In this document: one piece after another, positions 1 through 7,670 of the stretch
Position numbering within the stretch: position 1 is the first letter of the stretch
How the letters are laid out: each line of letters opens with the position of its first letter
Assembly (NCBI GenBank): GCA_040775095.1
Contig: JAXGTD010000099.1
Location: 1-16,209 of the forward strand
Length of the DNA stretch: 16,209 nt
DNA from: JAXGTD01 sp040775095
GTDB lineage: Bacteria > Pseudomonadota > Gammaproteobacteria > Chromatiales > Chromatiaceae
Direction: 5' to 3'
Program-made: the position numbers and the translations under genes
The notes under the pieces: generated by a model
The model's input: the letters and a program-made list of their open reading frames with translations, nothing else
What the model was told of the DNA's origin: nothing
Databases searched by the model: none

Positions 1-69
1 AGCATCCTTGGTCGTTATCAGATGACGATTGATGACGACAGCAATACGCTGACACTCAAGCTGCCGTGA
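1..69 (+). CDS. C-terminal tail of an unidentified protein (partial)
   Basis: The window opens in a reading frame of 22 codons ending in TGA at 67-69. The final residues read QMTIDDDSNTLTLKLP, an alternating polar/hydrophobic pattern that could be a terminal beta strand. Nothing in so short a piece identifies a family. It runs toward the convergent mtfA-like gene, with about 213 bp between the two stops. The frame is open to the window edge, but over such a short distance that could be chance, so confidence is low. Confidence 0.3.
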   Translation, partial: SILGRYQMTIDDDSNTLTLKLP

Positions 70-282
70 GCCAGCGGCCCGCGTGTTCCCTGTTGTCCCG
101 CGTTGGGGGCTCCCGCGACAGCCAGGGTATGGGTGACGCTGGCTTCGTCCGTCCGCAATCGGACTTCGGCCTGATTGGCAGAGGCGAGACATCAGGCCGC
201 ATCCAGGCCGCGACGGGTCTCCGAGCCGATCTCTGCGCATGGGTTTATTGTTGACGGGGAGTCGATCCGCCCGAGTCCGGGT
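70..282. other. Convergent intergenic spacer with no gene seen
   Basis: This spacer lies between the stop of the partial upstream frame and the stop of the minus-strand MtfA-like gene. The short frames crossing it have no family resemblance and no plausible ribosome binding site. I see no strong hairpin followed by a T tract that would mark an intrinsic terminator. Confidence 0.4.
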
Positions 283-1071
283 TCACCAGACGGCGTTGAC
301 CGGGGCCAGGCGCAGCGCGGGATCCTGCCGATAGAACTGCCTCAGCTGGGCGTAAACCTCCGGGTACTGGTCCTGCAATACATCCGGTATCTCGAAGAAC
401 GCCTCACTGCAGACGGCAAAAAACTCCGCCGGCGATTCGCCGCCGTAGGGGTCGATCAGGGTCTCGTCACCAGCGTCGATATGCCGGCAAAGATCGTCGT
501 AGGCGCGGCTCAGCTCGCTCGCCCAGCGTGCATGACTCATGTCGCTATGGAGGGGGGGATGGCCGTTGGCCCGCCCATCGCGCATGTCGAGCTTGTGCGC
601 TAGTTCGTGGATGACGACATTGTAGCCGTCGCGCGTGGCTCCGGCCCGCGCGTCGGCCAGCGAGACGATCACTGGTCCCCGTTCCCACGCCTCGCCGCTT
701 TTTGGCCCGTCGTCGATCCAAACGATTCCATCCTCGCCGACGACCTCCCGGGTAGGGACAAACTCGTCCGGGTACAGGATGATGGCATGCCAGCCTCGAT
801 ACCATTGCAGACCCAGCTCCAGTACCGGTAGGGACGCCTGGAGCGCGAGCGCGAGCCTGGTCGTCTCATCGATCTGGGCCCCTTGGGCCAATTCGAGCGT
901 TTTCGCCTGCAGAAATAGCACGGCCAGGTCCCGCAGCTTGCTCAGCTCTCCCGCGTCGAGACCATCCAGCAGGGGCAGACTGACGATGACCCTCGCCCAA
1001 AGGTCCGGGGGACTGTTGGCGTGTCCGCGCTCGAGCGCGCGCCTTTGTCGCCAGCGGCTGAATGGATTCAC
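283..1071 (-). CDS. mtfA: MtfA-family zinc metallopeptidase
   Basis: The 262-residue product matches the usual size of MtfA (about 265 aa in E. coli), a cytosolic zinc aminopeptidase that binds the Mlc/DgsA repressor and so influences glucose PTS control in enterobacteria. The zinc-site motif HELAH is at residues 155-159 (His155, catalytic Glu156, His159). It is followed by the family segment ESPAEFFAV near 212-220, which holds the expected third, acidic ligand, and then SEAFFE. The N-terminal arginine-rich stretch and the GWHAIILYPDEF block at 93-104 are also typical. The start is GTG at 1069-1071, with GAGG upstream on the minus strand. The gene stands alone, divergent from the ThDP enzyme. 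Whether an Mlc-like partner exists here is unknown, so in this organism it may act as a general peptidase. Confidence 0.9.
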   Translation of the reverse strand: MNPFSRWRQRRALERGHANSPPDLWARVIVSLPLLDGLDAGELSKLRDLAVLFLQAKTLELAQGAQIDETTRLALALQASLPVLELGLQWYRGWHAIILYPDEFVPTREVVGEDGIVWIDDGPKSGEAWERGPVIVSLADARAGATRDGYNVVIHELAHKLDMRDGRANGHPPLHSDMSHARWASELSRAYDDLCRHIDAGDETLIDPYGGESPAEFFAVCSEAFFEIPDVLQDQYPEVYAQLRQFYRQDPALRLAPVNAVW

Positions 1072-1609
1072 CCTCGGTCACCTCGAGCCGTCGCGTCGCG
1101 CGCGACGGAAATGTTGGACCTAGAAAGAGCAGTTGACCGCTTAGCCGCCCATGCAAACGTCTGCGTCTGTTCGCATTCTGGAGACGTTGGGGAGTCACCC
1201 GCCAGGTGGAGGGCGCTACGCTCGCCAGGGCACGCCCCGCGCGGCCGTGTTACAACGCGTTGGAATCGAATGACGATTCCGCCTCGTTCTGCCTTGCTGG
1301 ACACCACGCGGAACCCACCCTGACGACCGTTCAACTGCTCTTTACCAGGTTGAACCGTTGTCTCCCTTGCCTAGCACTGAAGCCGCTGGGGAAAACACGG
1401 CTTCCGGTTCGCCCCGTGTTCAGCCACTTCGGTGACCGAACAGGTCGGCCCCGCTTGTCCCGTCACGCGCAAGCTGTTGCTCGCACGTCACGCGGCCCGT
1501 GCTATCCCAACTCGACTCGCCGGTCGCGGACGATTGCCGCGGATTAAGGTCTGATCCGTGTAACCCGGTATCATGCACCGCGTAACAGCCACGACATTCG
1601 GCCAAGCCC
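1072..1609. other. 538-bp divergent intergenic region with several inverted repeats
   Basis: No convincing gene lies between the divergent mtfA-like and ThDP enzyme genes. The region contains three clear inverted repeats: GGAATCG/CGATTCC with a 5-nt loop at 1262-1280, AACACGG/CCGTGTT with a 13-nt loop at 1394-1420, and the 13-bp palindrome TTCGGTGACCGAA at 1428-1440. TATCAT at 1569-1574 resembles a -10 hexamer about 35 bp before the ThDP enzyme start, but no good -35 precedes it. The length and dyads suggest regulatory DNA or an unannotated RNA, but nothing identifies either. Confidence 0.4.
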
Positions 1610-3352
1610 ATGATCGACAAAACATCTCCTGCTCGAACCGGCGCCGCGCTCCTGTTCGACGTCCTGATCGACTCGAATGTCGAGCTCATCTTCGGCCACA
1701 CCGGCGGGGCCGTGATCCCGCTGCACGTCGAGCTCAACAAGCGCATGCGCCGTGGCGAGCCCACGCCGCGATTCGTACTGTGCCGCCAGGAGGGCGGCGC
1801 AGGGCACGCGGCCGAGGGCTACGCGCGTGCCAGCGGTCGGGTCGGGGTCGCGCTGGCGACCTCGGGGCCAGGTGCGACCAATCTGATCACGCCGATCGCC
1901 GATGCCTACAAGGACTCGGTGCCGACCCTGTTTATCACTGGCCAAGTACCGAGCTTCGCGATCGGCAGCGATGCCTTTCAAGAGGTCGACACCGTCGGCG
2001 TGACGCGGCCGATCTCGAAACACAACTTTCTCGTCAGGGATGTCGCCGATCTCGAATGGATGTTACGCGAGGCCTTTGTGCTGGCCAACAGCGATCGGCC
2101 CGGGCCGGTGGTCATCGACATCTGCAAAGACGTCCAGCTTGCACACCTGGGCCGCGCCAACCCTGCGCGTCAACGTCATCGCGCGCCGGTGGCATTTGAC
2201 CCGCACCGTGCCGATGCCATCCTGGATGTGCTCGCGCTGGCACGGCGACCCGTGGTGAAGGTTGGCGGTGGTGTGATCCATGCCGGGGCCTCTGCTGCAC
2301 TGGCCCGTTTTCTCGAGCGCTTCGATGCGCCGGTGGCGACGACCTTCAATGCACTCGGTGCGGTGCCCTTCGCATTCCCCTACAACCTCGGTATGCCCGG
2401 CATGCACGGGAGCATCCCGGCCAATTATGCCCTGCGCGAGGCGGACCTCATCCTGACCCTGGGTGGGCGTTTCGACGACCGGGTTGCGGTCAAGGATTTC
2501 GCGGTCGGTAAACGCATCGCGCATGTCGATATCGACCCATCGGAGATCGACAAGACGGTGAAGACAGACCTCGCCATGGTTGCCCGGTTGGACGCCTTTC
2601 TTGACTACGCGCTCAGGAGCGGCCGCGATGCGCGGCATCCGGACTGGGTTGCGCGTGTTCAAGACTGGCGCGACCAGATGCCAATGCCCTACGCGGGCGG
2701 GGACTCCATCAAGCCTCAGGCCGTCATCGAGCTCCTGTCCGAGCTCACGGGCGGCGACGCGACGCTGGTGACCGGCGTTGGTCAGCACCAGATGTGGGCT
2801 GCCCAATACTACCGATTCCGCCGGCCCCGCCAATGGATCAGCTCCGGTGGTCTCGGTACCATGGGGTTCGGCCTTCCCGCGGCGATCGGCGCCTGGCTTG
2901 GCGACAGCTCCCATCCGGTGGTCCTGGTGGACGGCGACGGAAGCTTTCAGATGAACATCCAGGAGCTGGCCACCGTCGTGGCCAATCGGATCCCCGTCAA
3001 GATGTTCGTGCTCAACAACGGTTTCCTCGGCATGGTTCGTCAGTGGGAAGACATGCTCGACGGCGGCCATCACTACGAGACCTGCCTGGCGCGCGAGCAT
3101 GACTGCGACCCCGACTGTACCAGGATGGACCAGACCTGCCGTCGCCAGTTGCCAAGCCTGGTTGGCTTGCGTCACGTCTATCCGGGGTTGAAAACCTTGC
3201 GGGTCTCCCATCCCGAGGGTTTGCGGGACGCCGTCGATGAGGCCCTCCGGCACGCCGGCCCGGTGCTGGTGGACGTCTGGATCGACAAGGCCGAAAACGT
3301 GCTCCCGATGGTGCCCCCCGGCAAGAACCTCGATGCCATGATCGAGTCCTGA
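1610..3352 (+). CDS. Acetolactate synthase large subunit-like ThDP-dependent enzyme with a four-cysteine insert
   Basis: The 580-residue product has the three-domain layout of IlvB-type enzymes, which condense two pyruvates (or pyruvate and 2-oxobutyrate) in branched-chain amino acid synthesis. The ThDP-activating glutamate is probably Glu61 in CRQEGGAGHAAEGYA. The FAD-binding-like middle domain spans roughly 190-330. The cofactor motif starts at GDGSFQMNIQELATVV (about 442-457) and ends at FVLNNG. The motif wording is close to biosynthetic acetolactate synthase, as is the end, ENVLPMVPPG. The segment after RQWEDML is odd: it carries Cys492, Cys499, Cys503 and Cys510 (C-x6-C-x3-C-x6-C), where the common form has a short cysteine-free stretch. 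No ilvN regulatory subunit follows, so it may be a stand-alone paralogue. The ATG at 1610 has no good Shine-Dalgarno sequence but begins the homology. Confidence 0.85.
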   Translation: MIDKTSPARTGAALLFDVLIDSNVELIFGHTGGAVIPLHVELNKRMRRGEPTPRFVLCRQEGGAGHAAEGYARASGRVGVALATSGPGATNLITPIADAYKDSVPTLFITGQVPSFAIGSDAFQEVDTVGVTRPISKHNFLVRDVADLEWMLREAFVLANSDRPGPVVIDICKDVQLAHLGRANPARQRHRAPVAFDPHRADAILDVLALARRPVVKVGGGVIHAGASAALARFLERFDAPVATTFNALGAVPFAFPYNLGMPGMHGSIPANYALREADLILTLGGRFDDRVAVKDFAVGKRIAHVDIDPSEIDKTVKTDLAMVARLDAFLDYALRSGRDARHPDWVARVQDWRDQMPMPYAGGDSIKPQAVIELLSELTGGDATLVTGVGQHQMWAAQYYRFRRPRQWISSGGLGTMGFGLPAAIGAWLGDSSHPVVLVDGDGSFQMNIQELATVVANRIPVKMFVLNNGFLGMVRQWEDMLDGGHHYETCLAREHDCDPDCTRMDQTCRRQLPSLVGLRHVYPGLKTLRVSHPEGLRDAVDEALRHAGPVLVDVWIDKAENVLPMVPPGKNLDAMIES

Positions 3353-3595
3353 TCGCCGTGGAGAAGCCAGGGCTGGGTCTGACCGCCATGATTTTCGTCA
3401 ATGACGGGCGCCCCGCGCTTGTGACCTGCGCCTCGCTATGGTATCCATATTCTGCCTTCAGACATGGGACCGACATTTGCTGGTCGGGCCCCATCCCGCA
3501 ACGACAAGACCCCGTCGGACCACGTGTCATCCGTGGCGCGCCCACCGGCCGTTCGCACTCCATTGTTGCTGTACCAAATCGGAGAACACCCCGCC
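3353..3595. other. Intergenic spacer with one stem-loop
   Basis: No gene is supported between the ThDP enzyme stop and the hemerythrin-like start. A stem-loop pairs ATGGGACCGAC (3464-3474) with GTCGGGCCCCAT (3483-3494) around an 8-nt loop, with minor mismatches. No T tract follows it, so it is at best a weak terminator or an RNA 3'-end structure for the upstream gene. GGAG at 3581-3584 is a plausible ribosome binding site for the next gene. Confidence 0.35.
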
Positions 3596-4045
3596 ATGAT
3601 CGCTTTCGCCAAGTTGCATACCCAAATCCATACTATTACAGAGCTTTCCAACGTCTTCATCTATCTCGTGCAGAGCCGCGAGATGTGCGATACGGAGACG
3701 GCCTGCGACGTCTTCTTTGCGTATTCTGCCAAGGTCAAGGAGCACATGGAGCTGGTCGATCGGGAACTCTGTGGTCGGCTGATCTCCTATCCGGACCAGA
3801 GTGTGAAGAACACCGCCGACCGATTCCTGTCTGGCTCGGTTGAGATCAAGCGCATCTTCAATCAGTATCTCAAAGACTGGTGCTCCGAGCCCCGCCGGCG
3901 CCTGATCATCAAGAATCACCATGCGGCATTCGTCAAAGAGACAGAGCAGATGTTCGGGCTCGTGCTGGATCGGATTCAGCGCGAGACCGAACACCTGTAT
4001 CCGTTGATCCGCAAGCTCGACGAGGCCGACGCGGTCGCGGCATAG
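3596..4045 (+). CDS. Hemerythrin-like (HHE-type) helical protein
   Basis: The product is 149 residues, almost entirely helical in pattern and without signal peptide or membrane segments, so probably cytosolic. It resembles bacterial hemerythrin-domain proteins, which bind a di-iron centre in a four-helix bundle and sense or carry oxygen or NO. Candidate ligand segments are His8 and His12, EHMELVDREL at 49-58, NHHAAFVKETE at 107-117 and RETEHLYPLI at 129-138; the last closely resembles the final hemerythrin helix. The canonical HxxxE pairs are not all present, so the metal site may be altered or lost. An upstream in-frame ATG at 3464 would add 44 residues of non-helical sequence. I prefer 3596 because GGAG precedes it and the helical pattern begins there. 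An unrelated four-helix protein is the alternative. Confidence 0.55.
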   Translation: MIAFAKLHTQIHTITELSNVFIYLVQSREMCDTETACDVFFAYSAKVKEHMELVDRELCGRLISYPDQSVKNTADRFLSGSVEIKRIFNQYLKDWCSEPRRRLIIKNHHAAFVKETEQMFGLVLDRIQRETEHLYPLIRKLDEADAVAA

Positions 4046-4205
4046 GCGCGAAAGGCTGATCTGCGGTTCCGCGCGCGTGGCGTTCGCGTAAGGCCGATGG
4101 AACGTCTCTGGTCGTGTCGGTGTCTTGGTTGTACGGTTGAACGGCTCAGGTTATCGCGGGCACCACCACGAGATCGCCCGTTGGATGCCGGGAGGCAATG
4201 TCCCG

Positions 4206-4517
4206 ATGATCGAAAAAAACCGGTCCCGTCTGGATGCGGAGGCGATCGAACAGGCATTGGCATCGTTGAATGCCTCGGCCGCGACCGACTGGAGCATAGC
4301 GGAGGGCAGGCTACACAAGGTCTTTGTGTTTCGGGATTTCAGCGAGGCCTTCGGCTTTATGGCGCGCGTGGCACTGGTGGCAGAGGCAATGGATCACCAC
4401 CCCGATTGGTGCAATGTCTACCGGACGGTGCGCGTGGACCTTTCCACACACGACGTCGGCGGCCTGACCGAACTGGATTTCGTGCTTGCGCGGCGGATGG
4501 ACGAGTTGCTTGCCTAG
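4206..4517 (+). CDS. Pterin-4a-carbinolamine dehydratase (PhhB/PCD family)
   Basis: The 103-residue product is the normal length for this family. These enzymes dehydrate 4a-hydroxytetrahydrobiopterin to quinonoid dihydropterin, recycling the pterin cofactor of aromatic amino acid hydroxylases. The signature MDHHPDWCNVYRTVRVDL (62-79) followed by STHDVGGLTELD (80-91) is unmistakable, with His64, His65 and His82 at the expected catalytic positions. The ATG at 4206 is preceded by GGGAGG about ten bases upstream. An earlier in-frame ATG at 4125 adds 27 residues that do not resemble the family. No phenylalanine hydroxylase gene is in the window, so the pterin partner is unknown; homologues lacking that partner are common and may have other pterin roles. 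Confidence 0.92.
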   Translation: MIEKNRSRLDAEAIEQALASLNASAATDWSIAEGRLHKVFVFRDFSEAFGFMARVALVAEAMDHHPDWCNVYRTVRVDLSTHDVGGLTELDFVLARRMDELLA

Positions 4518-4910
4518 TGATCCGTTCCACCTGACTCGGCCTGCTCAGACTCCCGCAGGTGCGCCGAGGCAAGGCGCGGTCCGCGGCGAATCCTCGCCCC
4601 TGTTCGAGGGCGGTAACGGCGCGCTGCCGCGTGTGGGAGACCCCCTTCGGGCGAGGTAAGAAGCGCTGGTATCGGCGTTGTCGCGCGCGCCCGAAAGAGG
4701 CCCACGGGCCCCGCGCTCGCGCGTCGAGCACCCGCGTGCTTCTCGTTGGAGCTGTAAGACTCGATGGGCCCGAGTACCAGGGAACGCGGAATTTCATGGG
4801 GTTTCCGGGTCTGGCCAGCGGCGGAGCAAACGGGAGACCGCGTTCCTGGTCAGCGTCTCCCTAAAGGGAGCTACCGTGATTTCTGGTGTACGGCGGATGC
4901 TGGGAGGGGT
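4518..4910. other. Gene-free stretch leading into a mobile-element remnant
   Basis: The frames here are GC-rich shadows with no family resemblance. One imperfect inverted repeat is visible: CCAGGGAACGCGG at 4777-4789 and CCGCGTTCCTGG at 4838-4849, differing by a single extra G and enclosing about 48 bp. It could be a structured RNA or a relic of a small insertion. No terminator with a T tract follows the dehydratase gene. Confidence 0.35.
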
Positions 4911-4967
4911 GGCGTATCCTGTTGACTGATCTGGACCAAGATCACAGTCAACAGAGGTGGATACGCC
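4911..4967 (+). repeat. Long hairpin immediately before a broken transposase-like gene
   Basis: GGCGTATCCTGTTGACTG (4911-4928) pairs with 4945-4967, which reads CAGTCAACA, then GAGGT, then GGATACGCC. The arms are perfectly complementary apart from the five-base GAGGT bulge, which looks like the ribosome binding site. ATCT (4929-4932) and AGAT (4939-4942) extend the stem inward. The stem ends directly against the ATG at 4968, so folding would occlude the start codon and Shine-Dalgarno sequence. This is how many insertion sequences damp transposase translation from read-through transcripts; that function is inferred here. Confidence 0.6.
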
Positions 4968-5251
4968 ATGAGTGAGTCTGCGCTAAAGGTCCCGTCACAG
5001 CCACAGATCGAGGAGACGGACCCGCAGCACGCGCTGCTGCGCTGCGGGGCAAGGGAGCTGATCGCCGTGGAGGACGGCATGCGCGAATCCGAGGCCAGCT
5101 GACCACACCCTCGCGGCGCACCTTCTTCGAACACCTGCGTGCGCTGACCTTCTACTTCCCCTTCGATACCTGGGAGCACCTGCTCGACTCGATGATCGAT
5201 GCCCTGCAGCCCGCGCAACCATCGCGACGTCGCCGCCCTGGCAAGCGCTAG
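4968..5251 (+). pseudogene. Internally deleted probable transposase
   Basis: An ATG at 4968 behind GAGGTGG opens a 44-codon frame (start MSESALKVPSQPQIEETD, then HALLRCGARELIA) that stops with TGA at 5100-5102. A different frame then reads RTFFEHLRALTFYFPFDTWE and continues through LLDSMIDALQPAQPSRRRRPGKR to TAG at 5249-5251. The two pieces look like the N- and C-terminal ends of one protein joined with loss of the middle and a change of frame. The basic C-terminus, the start-codon hairpin and the MITE 47 bp downstream suggest an insertion-sequence transposase. I do not recognise the IS family, and no catalytic DDE residues remain to test the idea. Confidence 0.45.
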
Positions 5252-5296
5252 GGGCAAAGTTGGAATTGCTGGCCGGGTCCGCCCCCGATGTTTCAC

Positions 5297-5461
5297 TAGG
5301 AGGCTGTCCGACTTAGGTCGCAATACCCCGAAAAGGCATGAATCTTGGTCAGTAATTGGCCGATATCGGCGCGCTACGTGCAACGCGGCGGTTTTCCGTT
5401 GGGCGAGACCGCCAGATTCCACGTACGAGCGCGTCGAGAATCGAAGTCGGACAGCCTCCTA
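5297..5461 (+). mobile_element. 161-bp MITE-like element, copy 1
   Basis: The element at 5299-5459 has perfect terminal inverted repeats, GGAGGCTGTCCGACTT and AAGTCGGACAGCCTCC (16 bp), flanked by TA on both sides (5297-5298 and 5460-5461) as expected for a TA target duplication. Copy 2 at 10466-10626 has exactly the same length and orientation; by eye I count about 19 differences in 161 bases (about 88% identity). Inner arms CGCGCTACGTG (5370-5380) and CACGTACGAGCGCG (5420-5433) can also pair, and GCCGATATCGGC is palindromic, so a transcript would fold strongly. It encodes no transposase and is presumably mobilised in trans by an IS with matching ends. Its right end meets the stop codon of the minus-strand ORF at 5459-5683. 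Confidence 0.85.
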
Positions 5462-5683
5462 GTCGTCGGCCGCCGCGTCCTGGCGAAGTGCCGCAAGGGT
5501 CTGCGCCAGCGACCGATGCAACTCCTCGAAGGCCTGCCGTTGGGCGATCTGGTGGGCGCGCTTCGGGACGCCGATCAGCGCCAGCCGCGCCTGAAAGTAC
5601 GCCATGTCACTCTGGCATTCGGCGATGCGCTGGCGGCGCAGGGCGCGTCGCTCGGCGGCCTCGGCGTCCGGGGGACTGATCAT
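5459..5683 (-). CDS. Small charged helical protein of unknown function
   Basis: The 74-residue frame starts at ATG 5681-5683 with AGGA seven bases upstream on the minus strand. Third codon positions are strongly G/C-rich, as in the real genes nearby. The sequence is rich in Arg, Glu, Gln and Ala (for example AEAAERRALRRQRIAE) and predicts one or two long helices or a coiled coil; no family is recognised. Its TAG stop (5459-5461) uses the TA flanking the MITE and the outermost base of the element. Restoring the target by removing the MITE and one TA still gives TAG, so the protein was probably not truncated by the insertion. A longer in-frame start upstream is possible but less coding-like. 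Confidence 0.5.
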   Translation of the reverse strand: MISPPDAEAAERRALRRQRIAECQSDMAYFQARLALIGVPKRAHQIAQRQAFEELHRSLAQTLAALRQDAAADD

Positions 5684-5851
5684 GGCGATCCTATGGCGTG
5701 GCGTGGGATGAGTATGGATATTGCCCCAGGGAAACGCTGACTTGAAGCGTTTCCCACGCGGGCCGGGGATGGTCCGGCGTGTTGAGGTGCCCAAGTGACT
5801 GGAAACGGCAGATCGGAAGGCTCTGTGCCGGGCACGTTGAGCTGGGCGCGG

Positions 5852-6235
5852 TCACAGCAGCCCCCAGGCCGTCTTGGTCCCGACGGCGATCAAGACCAGT
5901 GCGATGACGCGTTTGAGTCGAGGGCCGGTCAGGCGCTCGGTGGCAGGCCAGGCCCCGAGTGCTGGCCCGGCGACGGTCGCCGGGGGCGTCGCCGAGAGCA
6001 GGGCCGTGTCGAGCCGGGCAACCTGGACATGGGCCGGAAGGCCGTTGAGCGAGACGAAGATCACCGCGAAGGCGGCGCTGGCGCGAGGCGCGCTTGGGCT
6101 CCAAGCCGGCGACGAGCAACACCGGGACGTGGTGTTGCCGCCTCAGACGCCGAGCAGTCCGGCGATAAACGCGGCCGCCCGGCCGAATGGCAGACCCAGC
6201 CGGTCGGCGAGCACCCGCTGGACTGTCGCTGGCGA
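5852..6235 (-). pseudogene. Degraded C-terminal half of a TauE/SafE-family membrane permease
   Basis: Three minus-strand frames join into one recognisable sequence. LGLPFGRAAAFIAGLLGV runs into TGA where the family has its glycine-rich GVGGG. The next frame continues PVLLVAGLEPKRAS. A second shift then gives ASAAFAVIFVSLNGLPAH, and the end reads RLKRVIALVLIAVGTKTAWG before TGA at 5852-5854. The simplest explanation is one nonsense change, one lost base just after it, and one gained base after KRAS. TauE/SafE proteins export sulfite, sulfoacetate or other organosulfur anions across the inner membrane. Only the second half-domain is present and I find no N-terminal half upstream, so the copy is both truncated and frameshifted. 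Confidence 0.7.
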
Positions 6236-6364
6236 TCGCAGACGCGACCATGACCTGGAACGATGTGCTGCTGTTGCGGTTTCGCCAAGGCGTGAAATGC
6301 CGTCGCTGCGCGCCAGTACGACCTTAGCGAGGAGGCCGCGCGCAAATAGCGCAACCGCGCCGAT

Positions 6365-7546
6365 GTGCACGACGGCTCGCATTGCCCGCACCGGCTGCAG
6401 ACGACGCTCACGCCGGCCCGGGGGGTGGTGCAGACCATGCGGGGGCTCGGTCAGACCTGCCTGACGCCGGTCGAGTCACTCTCGCCCGGGGCCATCAGGG
6501 AGATGCGCCTGCTGCCGATTCGCGATCTCCCGGCAGCCGGACTGACCACCTCCGCCGCCGACCTCGGGCGCTTCATGCGGGTGATGCTCACCGACCGCCG
6601 CCCCGATGGGCGGACCTTTTTCGAGCCAAGCACCCTTGATGAGATCACCAAGCCGCAGAACAGGGACGTTGCGCTGGACCTGGATGTGATGGTCGGGCTG
6701 GGCTGGTTCCTGGAGCAGGACAGTATTCCCGGCGCCGGCCTGGTCGTGCGTCACGGCGGGACCACGCTGGGCTTCAGCGCCGAGCTGATCCTGCTGCCCG
6801 AGAAGGGCCTGGCCGTGGCGGTCCTGGCCAACGGCGACGGCTTGCGCGAGGTGACCGCGCAATTGGCCGAGGAGATCCTTTCGCGCACCCTCGCCGTCAA
6901 GCCGGCCCCCGCTACGGTCTGGCACTTCACCGGCCGGCTGGAGATGCGCCGCGCAGACGGGCCTCCTGCCGAGCTGGCCGGCAACTACGCCACCGACTTC
7001 GGCCTGATCTCCATCCGCCCCAACGATGCCAAGCTCTGTGCCTGCATCGTCGAGGAGACCTTCGACCTCATTCCCTATCCCGACGGCTGGTTCGGCGTGG
7101 AGCGGGATGCCGCTTCCCCGTCGCCGTCGTTGCGGCCCTTGGCGCACCTGCGCTTCAAGACCCAACGCATCGATGGCCGCGAGGTCGTGGTGGCCATGCG
7201 CGATGGCAAACGCATCCTGCTTGGCGAGAAGGTGCCCGCCGCGCCGGTCCCCGGTGTCTGGCGCAAGCGCGTTGGGCGCTATCGGCTGCTCAACCCGGAC
7301 CCGGGCTCTCCACTGACCGAGCCGCGGCTGAAGCTGCGCGACGGGCAGCTCTGCATGAGCTACAAGCTGCCGGTGCTATCGCCCAATACCATTCAGGTGC
7401 CGCTGCGGCCGATCTCCGATACCGAGGCCATCGTCCTCGGGCTCGGACGCATGCGCGGCGAGACCCTCAGGGCGGTGGTGGTGAATGGAGAGGAGCGCCT
7501 GCGCTACTCTGGTTTCGAGCGACGTCTGGTCGAGCCTGACCCGTGA
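6365..7546 (+). pseudogene. C-terminal part of a beta-lactamase-family (class C/S12) serine hydrolase
   Basis: The open frame encodes up to 393 residues, but family resemblance starts only around 6487, with REMRLLPIRDLPAAGL and then TTSAADLGRFMRVML, a block that normally lies past the middle of the catalytic domain. RHGGTTLGFSAELILLPE near 129-146 supplies the HGG motif equivalent to KTG of class C beta-lactamases. The SxxK nucleophile/base pair and the YxN motif, which belong to the missing N-terminal half, are absent in every frame upstream. A further 190-residue, beta-rich C-terminal extension is intact and GC3-rich. Intact relatives are periplasmic or membrane-anchored esterases or peptidases. 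The gene was probably truncated at a junction between 6250 and 6480, beside the permease remnant, and should be catalytically dead. Confidence 0.7.
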
Positions 7547-7670
7547 GCCTGGCCTCCCCGGAAAGCCGCCGAGCCCCCTGGCCATTTGGCGACGGGTGTC
7601 CCGGCCAGCGTGCCCTCCATCGGGGGAATGGTGCCGATTGGTCGGGGCTCCGGGGTGGTCCTTAGCCACC

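Noticed and set aside
1420..2023. Minus-strand frames overlapping the ThDP enzyme start
   Set aside because: They are antisense shadows with no start signals or family resemblance.
2063..3253. 396-residue minus-strand frame opposite the ThDP enzyme
   Set aside because: It is the antisense of a strongly supported enzyme gene; long antisense frames are common in GC-rich coding DNA and this one has no family resemblance.
3464..3494. Intrinsic terminator after the ThDP enzyme gene
   Set aside because: The stem-loop is convincing but has no T tract and lies more than 100 bp past the stop, so I list it only as a structure in the spacer.
4559..4929. Arg/Pro-rich plus-strand frames between the dehydratase gene and the transposase remnant
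   Set aside because: They have no recognisable motif or ribosome binding site; they look like non-coding GC-rich DNA.
4871..5422. Minus-strand frame of 183 residues running through MITE copy 1, sharing a stretch such as LFGVLRPKSDSLL with the frame at 10059-10589
   Set aside because: The similarity is caused by both frames crossing the two MITE copies; differences between them are not biased to silent positions and the flanking parts are unrelated.
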